A DNA stretch of 64,000 nucleotides, from positions 671,001 through 735,000 of the forward strand of contig JALDNG010000049.1 in the NCBI GenBank assembly GCA_024349245.1. The letters are read 5' to 3'. Positions 54,968-64,000 of the stretch are shown here, one piece after another. Source of the stretch: Neodontobutis hainanensis. Its lineage: Eukaryota; Chordata; Actinopteri; Gobiiformes; Odontobutidae. The notes beneath the pieces are model-generated. The model had not been told where the DNA came from, ran no database searches, and worked only from the letters and a program-made list of their open reading frames with translations. The translations under genes and the position numbers were made by a program. Position 1 is the first letter of the stretch, and each line of letters starts with the position of its first letter.

Positions 54968-55003
54968 CACTACCAGTCAAAAGTTTGGACACACTTTCTC
55001 ATT
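54968..55003 (+). mobile_element. Terminal fragment of a Tc1-like transposon
   Basis: After a TA dinucleotide (54,966-54,967) comes CACTACCAGTCAAAAGTTTG and then GACACACTTTCTCATT, the familiar outer end of fish Tc1-like elements. Only about 36 bases are recognisable before the sequence runs into the TA microsatellite. The rest of the element is absent. Confidence 0.7.
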
Positions 55004-55009
55004 GTGTTA

Positions 55010-55012
<3 letters not shown>

Positions 55013-55086
<74 letters not shown>
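55013..55086. repeat. (TA)37 microsatellite
   Basis: Seventy-four bases of uninterrupted TA, directly beside the Tc1-type terminal fragment. It is likely to be highly variable in length and can form cruciforms. Confidence 0.97.
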
Positions 55087-55087
<1 letters not shown>

Positions 55088-58000
55088 CTGTACATATTGA
55101 GGTGACATATTATCAGAAGCAGGTGACATTTTTCACCTTTTAAACCTCCTTTTTTTCATTTATTTTTTTGCCATAATGATCAAAATCTGTTACACTACGT
55201 TTAAATGTTGTTTAAGGTAAGCCATCAAGCTTTGAAATCTCACTGGAAATACCCTTAAAGCTTCAGTAGGTAGTAGGCATTTCTTTTGCACCACTGAACA
55301 ATAATTCCATAATAACCTTTTAGCATATTGCAGAGAAAACAGAGACTTCTGCACATACTCTTGGCTCTTTTTTTTTTCCAGACCTAACAAAACCACAGTG
55401 TGTGACGGGAGACTTTAGCCAATCATACGTCCCTTCGGAGAGGTGGGTGTGTGTGAGTGGCGGTGATGGTGGGTTTGGGAAAATAGATGATTGACAGCTG
55501 TAATGACCAAGTGCAGTAAAAATCTACCGCCTGTTATGCACAGATATGCACAATCCTATAAAAGTTTGCACTGCATAATCATCGATGGAGTGATAACGTA
55601 TGCTGAGCTTAAATTGTGTCACTGGTGAACCATATAAAGCAATTGCATTTTAATGTAAAGATCCTTCTGATTTATAGTCCCGGACCAGTCCAAACTGGCT
55701 CCTGTCAGTTTACGAGGACAGAACATTTTAGTTGGTTTTATCTCATTTCTTGGTATAAGGCCAAAATTGCTGCTGACACTAATTGCAAATTTTGCGGGTT
55801 AAATATAAAAAAATATAGATGATGAGTGGAAATATACTCATCATCTATATTTTGCTTTAAAGATCTGCTCTAAAGCTTTTTGTGTCTCTTTAATTTCCTT
55901 TATTTCTCGTTCTTTTGTTGCCTCTTGTTATTAGTGACAGTCAATACTTCTCACTTCACACTTGTCGTTCATTCTCCTCCAGTGATTGTGCTTTTTCTCT
56001 CCAAACACCTCCGCCATGATGACTTTTCTTTCAGCAAAACCAACCCCTTTTTTTTCTTGCTCCTTCTCTTTTTCTTCTCTCTGCTGTAGCCTTTTTGGCC
56101 AATTTTTATTTTTTCAAATTTGAATGAGAAAATATAAAGGTATAGAGAAAAAAATATGCACGATGGTAGCATTGCTTTAAACACAGTCTGAGTTCTCTTA
56201 AGAGCATTTCCTCTGTCCATCAAGTAAAAGCCTAAAGAAGAAAGAGGATAAATTACGTACATAAATTTGCGCTGGAAACATTATCTAAATCTTTGGAAAT
56301 ACTAAAACTTGGGCTGGCCGTACCATATTGCACAATGCAAAGTCAGTCCAGGCTTTCTCCTACTGTAACGTCTCCCATTTTGCAGTTAACTAGTCATTGT
56401 ATTCTCCTCTTTTACTTGTACTCTCATCCCGGCGTTCCCATTTGCACACATGCTTTCTCCGTCTCTGTCTCGGTTTGGAGCTTGAGGTGGCTGTGCTCTT
56501 CAAAGCCCGTAGCTGAGAGCAGTAGATCACAGAGAGGCCCGTGTGAGAGAAAGGTTAATGGATGGCCTTTGAACATGTATTGGGAGACGGAGGCGGCTGC
56601 GTCGGAGAGAGGGGCCGAATGGCGGTGTGTTCTTTCAAACCTGTTTTTGAAGATGATGCATGCCACTCTGTCACAAGACCCCGCCTTTTTGTTTACTCAC
56701 CACACATTGGGCCTTGTGTGTACCACTGCCCATTTGGTTTGTGTGTTTGCATTTTATACGCCTGAGTTTGTTTGTTTGTTTGTTGGTGTACACTGATTTC
56801 TGTTAAAACAAGTGCCTGCATAAAGGATTGGGGAGCACAATCCTGTTTGTGCTGTTGTCTGATAAGCTCTCTTTTTTCCTCTCTGGGCCAAGCTGTGTAA
56901 CGATGGCACTTTGTGGTCTTGAAGGACTGAAAGTGTACAGAATGCATGCATTTGCTTAGTGTGGTTGGCCGTAACATTCACAACAAGCAGCATATATTTA
57001 CAAGAGGGAGAAGAAAAGGAAGAAACAGACAAGACAATGTGTTAAAAAAAATGAGTAACATTTTGTGTAAATGTAAGTGAAGAAGAGGCTAAAAAAGACT
57101 GACTCGAGAAGAACGCTGGACCAATAAAATGAGACATCGCGCATATAAACTCATATAAAGCAGACTGTTTATTGAGCTACGAGTGTTGATATGCTACAAT
57201 AGTTACCTAGATACTGCTTCAACCTATGTTACTAATGGTTGGTGAGGTACACAAGCAACTCCATAAATCTATTATGGAACACTTTACCAGAGGAAAATTG
57301 TCTGTCAAGCTTTGAAATAAAAACACCTCAGTGGCTCACCTGAAAGAACATGTAGTGTCAATAGATTTCCATCTCCATTTCAAGGATTCTTCTTTTGAGA
57401 AAAAAAAACCTACAAATGCTTAAATGTGATGTCATTCAGGGCGCTATTTAACAAGTTTAGAATGTAGTAATATAGTACAACAAAGAACAATGCCTACAGA
57501 TTAACCCAGATAGAACGAGCATGTGCTATTTTAAAACTTGGCTCTTTACACTTCGACAATTCTACAATTCTATTCTACAAAGCTAAAGAAACAAAGTCCA
57601 ATAAACGGACAAAATATCAAGTCTGCTGTCCTTTTATTGGATGGGAGGAAGTGGGGCCCAGGTGTCTCTCATCAGGTGGACAGCAGGCATGGTCTCTGTT
57701 CTCTAACCACAGTGTTATTACACACTATAGGGCGTCACACCGACTGTCACTATTTCTAACACCACTGATACACTGTTCTCTTTCTATAATGAAGTGCTTA
57801 TTGCTCTTAAAGAGTAAGCAATATAACACCCAAATAATGCTATTTGCTTTTTATGTGCGTTCATTGCTACAGAGTCACTTAGTTGCAAACACATCGATCT
57901 TCTAATAAACATTCCTTCTGTACACACACAAACTCTGCCCCCATCCCAGCTTTTGGCCTAGTGTATAAGGAGGTTAATTATGTGTCTAATGCAGTAGAGG

Positions 58001-58685
58001 GGGAGGGTTTGACACTCATCTCTCTTAACGGGTCTCTGGATGCGACTTCTTTCTTTTTTTTTTTTAAACCCATCTCTTTGACAGGCCTGCTACACATTCT
58101 CCCTCCTTTTTCTTATCACTTTCTTCCTTCCTGTCTCACACCAATATTTCTCACTTGCCTCTCTCTCCTTTCATCCCTCTGGCAGTTTCCCAACAGCGCC
58201 CGCACTTTTACTCCACAACACTGTTTATATGAATCTAGGTCTGACTCACTGTCTCCTGGCCTCCCTCTTGTGATGTGTGCTGCACAGAACAGAATAAAGT
58301 TGTGTTGGGCCTGTAGCCCTGCTCCCATCCCAAGGGAAAACAGGATATTTTACACCAGGTGAATCTCAGTTTTTTTTAAGCCAGGTTGATTTTTATTTTG
58401 GGTTGAGCTACTCTCCCTGCTGAGGCACTTTTATTGCATAATTAGGCGCCAGGGCCAGCAATGAAGTGGTTTGACAGTATGAGCACGTCCCGTCTTGCAT
58501 TCTTTTTCTTCTCCCAGTTTATGTGTGTTTGTCTGCCTGTTTTAATCTCTTGGCTATTGCTTCCCATACCAAAGTTTGCCAGCCTTTGGAGAAGGGAAGT
58601 GTATAGCCATAAGCTGTACTCATGTTAATGGTTACAGCTCTTTAAAGCAACATTACAAACATTTTGACTTTCAGATAAAGTCATA
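55087..58685 (+). other. Putative second intron, between TA repeat and Tc1-like element
   Basis: No exon was recognised. Around 55,246-55,560 the sequence, with TTAAAGCTTCAGTAGGTAG near its left end, looks like a dispersed repeat of a kind common in fish, but I cannot name it. An 18-bp perfect hairpin sits at 55,810-55,853. Pyrimidine-rich stretches at about 55,860-56,100 and 58,050-58,200 produce long chance frames, including 167 and 159 codons. Confidence 0.45.
55810..55853. repeat. 18-bp perfect hairpin
   Basis: The arm at 55,810-55,827 (AAAATATAGATGATGAGT) pairs exactly with 55,836-55,853, leaving an eight-base loop. It could be a small palindromic element or a recent local inverted duplication. 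Confidence 0.85.
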
Positions 58686-59675
58686 CAGTTGTGCTCATAA
58701 GAAGAATTTGTGATTTTTTTGGTAATTTTTCAGAAAATATTAATGATAACACAAAAACTTTCTTTTACTCATAGTTAGTGGTTGGGTGATGACAATAATT
58801 GACAAACAACTGTGTTTACTCTTTTTAAATCATATGACAACAGAAACTACCCAAATGACCGTAATCAAAAGTTTACTTTTGATCAGGGTCTTTTTTGATT
58901 TTGGCTTGATAACATGCAAACAAGTTGACTCAAATGGGTTTGAATGGCTACTAAAGGTAACCATCCTCAGCTGTGATCTGTTTGCTTGTAATAAATGTGT
59001 GTGTATAAAAGGTCAGTAAGTTTCTGGGCTCCTGACAGACCCTTGCATCTTTCATCCAGTGCGGCACTGACGTTTCTATATTGAGTCATGGGAAAAGCAA
59101 AAGAATTGTCAAAGGGTCTGTGAGAAAAGGTAATTGAACTGTTTAAAACAGGAAAGGGATATAAAAAGATTTCCAATGACATTAAAAATGCCAATCAGCA
59201 GTGTTCAAACTCTAATTAAGAATTGTAAAATCAGGGATTCTGTTGAAACCAAACGAAGGACTGGTAGACCAACAAAAGTTTCTGCCACACAAAAAATGGC
59301 CGAAAAATTGTTCGGGATGCAAAGAAAACCCCACAAAATAATAAAATAATAATAATAAAATAACTCCTGAAATACAGGACTCTCTAAAAAAAAGTGATGT
59401 GGCTGTTTACAGATTAGGAGGCACTTGAAGAAAAATGTGTTGCATGGTCGAGAGAGGCATTACTATGCAAATGCCACAAAGCTTACAATACGCCAAACAG
59501 CACAGAGACAAGCCTCTAAACCTTAGAAACCTTTGGATTGATAAGACCAAAATGTAATGTTTTGGCCACAACCATTAATGTTACATTTAGAGAGGAGTCA
59601 ACAAGGCCTGTGATTAAAGGTACACCATTCCTACTGTGAAACATGGAGGTGGATTGCTTATGTTTTGGGGATGTG
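58686..59675 (+). mobile_element. Tc1-like transposon, 3'-truncated
   Basis: The left end starts after a TA (58,684-58,685) with CAGTTGTGCTCATAAG. An inner repeat-like ATCAAAAGTTTAC near 58,865 suggests the terminal inverted repeat type with paired direct repeats. A decayed transposase frame follows from 59,088. Homology stops at about 59,675, and neither the remaining catalytic domain nor the right inverted repeat is present. The element therefore cannot move on its own. Confidence 0.88.
59088..59675 (+). pseudogene. Tc1-like transposase pseudogene, truncated
   Basis: The frame starts MGKAKELSKGL and meets a stop at codon 12 (59,121-59,123), probably a CGA to TGA change. It continues EKVIELFKTGKGYKKIS, a typical Tc1 paired-like helix-turn-helix start. 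A frameshift near 59,187 moves the homology to another frame (MPISSVQTLIKN, then ETKRRTGRPTKVSA, whose GRP is the usual AT-hook-like linker). Further on there are more stops, with traces of EYAKRHRDKP-type and WTDETK-type segments (here YAKQHRDKP and LWIDKTK, keeping the first catalytic Asp), then PTVKHGGGLLMFWGC at the end. The parts that should carry the second Asp and the Glu of the DDE triad are missing. Confidence 0.88.
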
Positions 59676-62600
59676 TGACGTACTGTATATCCCAGAAAGT
59701 AGTATTAACTACTACTTAGTAACTGTATTGTGTCATTTTTTGGCAGTATTTTTATATACTTTTTTTTTTTTTAAATAGTATTTTTTACTGCGTAAAGTAG
59801 TCATGTCAATTATAACTTCTAACTTAAAATATATTTTGACTACAACAATAAAAACCCAAGGAGGATATAAAATAAAATAAATTAAAGTAGTATAAAATAT
59901 ATTTCAACATCTATGTGTCAAGAAATTACAAATATTTCTGAAAGCAGAGAAAATGTAGTGCTTCCCATCATCCGCACACATCCATTTCTTGAGGTTGAAC
60001 ATGGATGAGGCTAAAGATTTTTGGTGCGTGTTGTATGAAGCAGAGTGAGTATCCCATTTCCAGTGAGGGGACATTTAATTCTCTTATGAATGATGTAATG
60101 TTATGGGCTGTGTTGTAATTGGGTTCAGTGTGAGGGCTTGGCTACATAAGAGAGCGGCTAGATGAGAACAATAGAAGGTCCTTTCTCTCTTTCTTTGTCT
60201 ATCTCGTTGACCTCTACACAGACATATTCAGCACGAGCATCCACTTTGAGGCTTTTCTATGTTTCTTCTTTTGTCATTTTTTCCCTTCTCCCTGTGTTGT
60301 CTGGACTTGGCTTCATCTCAGTGGATGTATGTCATTTTGGTGCTGCTTTGTGTTCTGACCTTATAGCACGACTGGTGACTCCATAAACAGTCACTCCTCA
60401 TTCCGTCTCCTGTGACTCGGCTGCCTGTCTCCTGCAGGCAAAAGAGACAGAGGAGATGCGATAGTATCCAAGCTCTAAGACCAGCTATGCCCCCTCGCTC
60501 CCTTTGCCCCCACACAATCAACATATACTGTCCCACAAGCCCCCGCGCCCCTGCACCCTCATGCTAGGCCGTTAGGTTTGTCTCAGGATGTCACTTTGTC
60601 ACAACTCTTCAGTTTGAGGGCTGCCTGGATGTGACAGTTGTGGCCTCGTCGGCTCAGTGGTGACAGGCCATGCTCCAGCAAGTCATTACGCTAACTCACA
60701 CGGCTAAGTGAGTTGCAAAGATACTGCGCTGGAGACCAAGTGGGGAGGATTCTCTGTAAGAAAGGGATTCCCATCAGTAAAACCTCTCAATTCTATCAGA
60801 TGACTGTTAAACTATTTTGTTCCTCTTGGCAAGAAACTAATTTAAAACTTGTGAGAGACCCTTTAGGGAAAATCATCTGGGTTTATGCTGTATTCTTTTG
60901 ACAAGTCACTTCTAACTATAATATACTTGCCTTGTTGCTCAGAGTAAAGATAGTAGACGGTATTTGCGCTCAACTACTAATCATTAACTCGTAAATGACC
61001 AGATAGTTCTCTATTCTTTCATGCTATGCTAACAAGAGGCAACAAAGAGGTTAAAAGACAGTCTGCAAGCCAGCTAACAAGTCAGCCTTAGGGCCTCTAA
61101 GATCCAAGTATAATCTCTCATAGTGAGTCAATTGCAAGTCGCTATCACCATCACAGGCTACCTGCAAGGCCCAGTCTCCAGTTATTTCTGAGCAAACACA
61201 CACATACCCAATGGAATGGCTGTGATAAAACAGTCCAAGGTCAAACTGTTGAAGCCATTGAAATCAAAGTGCTTTTATGTTAAAAAGTGCTCTGCTCTAG
61301 TTGGAATGTTGTTTGTAGAGAAACTTACAGTAAACTTAAAGTAAAATGTCTTCCAAATGGTTTTAATGTAGTGAAGATATTTTTTTCTTTTGTTGTTGGC
61401 CATACTAAAATAACCTTTTTTATATTTGTATGTCTATGGCAATATGAATGGAGTCCAAGTGCTTGATGTCTACAAAATGATGCTCTTGTCAAAGGGTCCA
61501 AGCAACTCTCCAGCCTCAGGCTTTAATTACTGTGTGAGGATAATGAGTCAAATCCAATCAGGTTTCTCTCTTGCCCTTAATTTGTATGGAGCTTCTAATA
61601 TGAAGCCAAGCACTTCAGCCGATCACACCAGCTGCCCCAGAGTGACACCAGCCCCCGTCCTCTGCGAGTGCCTTTTCAACATTATCACATTCATACAAAC
61701 CAGCTCATGAAGTCATTGCATGATGTCATTATTGGTATGTGTGACAATTTCTTTTCTCACAGACAGCTAGATATTAAAGTAGATTTATATACCGCACTAA
61801 ATGAGTTTAAAGTCTCACTACAAGGAATTAGATTCACTTATATGTATGACTATGCTGCTGAGAAAGGCTGTCATCCAGCTATTACTGTATGAGTCTGACA
61901 AGCTCACCTAAATGGCCACATGGGTACAAGAGTGTCTTTTGGCTGGAGAGACCCTGAAACCTTAATGGATTCCTGCAGAGTGAAGGACAATCCTAGCCCT
62001 TGGCCAGTTCAAGCTTATCCTCTGCTCATCTCATCTAAGCTCAGCTCAGAGCCAGCCACAGCATCAGCTAGGCCCCGGGCCATCTGGCTGACACACAGCC
62101 ACATATTCAGACAGAGAGTCAGCCAGTCCCACAAGTTGAGTTCTACAGTTGTTTGTGAATTCACCATTCAAAAAAGAATCTGGGTAAATTGCTTTGAAAG
62201 GTGCATCCTGCAGCATTTACAGTGTGAAATCTGCCTTAAATCGGGGACTTGTCAAACAGTGGGATGTAAGTGTGAACTGTATATGTGTGAAATATGATAC
62301 TGTATGGCAGAAAAGAGATTAGCAGTGTCACCAAAGAGGCTTGTTATCATGGTTCTCTTACCCTTTAACTGGACTGGCTATATTAATAAGAGTACAAAAC
62401 ACACATTCATGCTAACAAGCTATAACCAATTCCTGTTGTTGTTGTGGGTGATGTTTTTAAGTGCTCATCACCCACAGTCCCAGCTTTAACACTATGACAA
62501 AATTACATTGTCATAGATATTTATTGAAAATAATAATAAAAAAAACAAAAGCTAAATCTCATAAACACCAGTGGAGATTTTTTTTTTACAAAACAACCAA

Positions 62601-64000
62601 GACAACAGTGTTACTTCTTTGCAGTGTTGCTACTTTTGCCTAAACGTTGAGCCACTCCATAGTGATTATTTGTGTTAATGCTTAGTAACGTTCCAGGAGA
62701 AGGCCCTCAAAATCCCAGATCATTTATTCTGTGGTATGTAAAGTGTGTATAACTTGTAATCTACCTCCTGTGGTGTGGGCTAATGTTCCTGTTGTGTTGA
62801 TCCACATTCTAAGTGGACTGAGTGTGATCACTCCTGGTAGCCCCTTTCAATTTACGTTCCCTTTGGCTCACTATGGGTCTAATGGCTGTCCAGCTGTACG
62901 CTACACTGTGTACTTACACCGCAGGATAGTTAAGCGAACAAGGCCTCACACTGACACCAGGCATTGTGGTCCCACTGTGACTCCAGAACTCTGTGTGGCG
63001 GTGCATATGCAGTAGGCACACTCTGCATGTTTGTGTGTGTGTGTCCATGTGTGCGGTGCCCGCTTGACTTTTTTGTCTAGCCTTGCCTGCTGTTTGTGTG
63101 TCTCTGCTTAATTAGTATGCGCTTTTGCATCTAGGCCTTTGTGATTTGGCACTGACACAGCATGCTGGCGAGGCATAAAAGATTTGAAGTCTGTCTGTGT
63201 GAGTCATTCAGCCTTAATGGTGTTAGTTACACAACTGAACTCAAGTCCCAGCTGCATAAATGGGTGGCATTTAGAAATTTGAGCAAGTCCTATGGCAGTG
63301 AGTCATGTAACACACCGTTTCAGAGCATGTCTGGGATGACTGACACTGACATTGAACCAGATGGGCAGCCTCCTGAATGGACATGGCTGAAACCTAAGCA
63401 GTGCTAGCTTGTTATCAGGATGGGGAAAAAGCACTGCTCTGCACGTTTCTGCAATAACACTAGTGGCTGAGAGAGGCTGACTCAGTGGCCTTGTCTGCTG
63501 CTCAGCCTGTCTGTCAGGAGGAAATACTGTGCCATAAGAGCCTTAGCTTGTTGAAGAGGTATCAGCTGTGTTTAAGTGGAGCCAGAACAGCATTGTTTGG
63601 GTCTTGACAGTATATGGCCACCTTTAGCCTACATGTGCCATGTCCTCCAAGCAAAAGAACACCTCTGCTCTTCGAGGACAGCAAAGAGCTCCACACCCAC
63701 AAGTTTGCTTTTTGTCTGATGCGGCTCGACTCTATGTATACTCAGTTCAGGACCATGGACAGCCGCTCTGAGCTCACACTGTGGCTGGCAGGAGCTTGAG
63801 CACAAAGCAACACTGGCTGTCCTTCAACAAAAACTTCACAGCTAGATTACTCACCCCACTACACTTGGAATCTGCTTCTCTGCCCATACTTCCACCTGGG
63901 CTGTGAAGAAAACCGTTAGACATTTGTGTGCATGTGTGTGGGTATGTCTGGCTCTGGATATCTACTGTGTTTTGTTACGCAAACCGAACTATGTTTTGTT
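59676..64000 (+). other. Putative second intron, to the window edge
   Basis: No exon was recognised. It holds A/T-rich sequence at 59,750-59,900, small hairpins at 62,444-62,475 and near 62,490-62,515, and short GT runs near 63,030. One frame near 61,960 reads ETLMDS by chance but does not continue like any receptor. Confidence 0.45.
62444..62475. repeat. 10-bp perfect hairpin
   Basis: GTGGGTGATG (62,444-62,453) pairs exactly with CATCACCCAC (62,466-62,475) around a 12-base loop. No function is inferred. Confidence 0.7.

Noticed and set aside
56293..56796. Plus-strand frame of 167 codons
   Set aside because: The translation looks like random pyrimidine-rich DNA, with no domain and no splice or start context.
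57883..58362. Plus-strand frame of 159 codons
   Set aside because: It depends on a T-rich, CT-rich tract giving runs of Phe, Leu and Ser. No protein family is recognisable.
61950..62010. ETLMDS in translation, resembling the mature start of Eph receptors
   Set aside because: The residues after it do not match the conserved ligand-binding domain start, and no proper exon borders it, so it is a short coincidence.

Overview
The window looks like vertebrate, almost certainly teleost fish, nuclear DNA. It is AT-rich, has no operons or dense coding, and carries two tRNA-derived SINEs with the fish-type LINE tail, a decayed Tc1-like transposon of the teleost type, and long CA/GCAC and TA microsatellites. 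A percomorph-like fish is my guess; the species cannot be read from the sequence. Nearly all long open frames here are chance frames in non-coding DNA.

The best reading is the 5' part of one large plus-strand gene. A CpG-rich block at about 13,400-14,330 looks like a promoter with a non-coding first exon ending in a good splice donor at 14,120. About 37 kb downstream, 51,207-51,385 looks like a real exon: polypyrimidine-AG acceptor, 109 bases of 5' UTR free of ATG, a strong Kozak ATG at 51,316, a signal-peptide-like N-terminus, and a GTATGC donor after codon 23 in phase 1. No later exon was recognised by 64,000, so the gene would continue beyond the window. The two exons are linked only by strand, order and splice signals. 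The product is not identified; a secreted or cell-surface protein is all the sequence supports.

Layout: 1-13,000, upstream non-coding DNA with a few AT-rich blocks that look like candidate regulatory elements. 12,172-12,650, a minus-strand frame with coding-like composition. 13,001-13,107, a long imperfect hairpin just upstream of the CpG block. 13,400-14,330, promoter and first exon. 14,120-51,206, putative first intron with a 163-base alternating purine-pyrimidine microsatellite (21,659-21,821), two SINEs in opposite orientation (26,645 plus, 35,729 minus), a family of CCGGGATA-type repeat fragments (39,539-40,495) and several regulatory-looking blocks. 51,207-51,385, signal-peptide exon. 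51,386-64,000, putative second intron with a G16 run, a Tc1-type terminal fragment next to (TA)37, an 18-bp perfect hairpin and a truncated Tc1-like element (58,686-59,675).

I found no complete protein-coding gene, no rRNA or tRNA gene, no CRISPR array and no clear new biological system. The items most worth checking are the signal-peptide exon, the 49-nt-arm hairpin beside the promoter, the minus-strand frame at 12.2-12.6 kb and the clusters of homeodomain-type TAAT cores.
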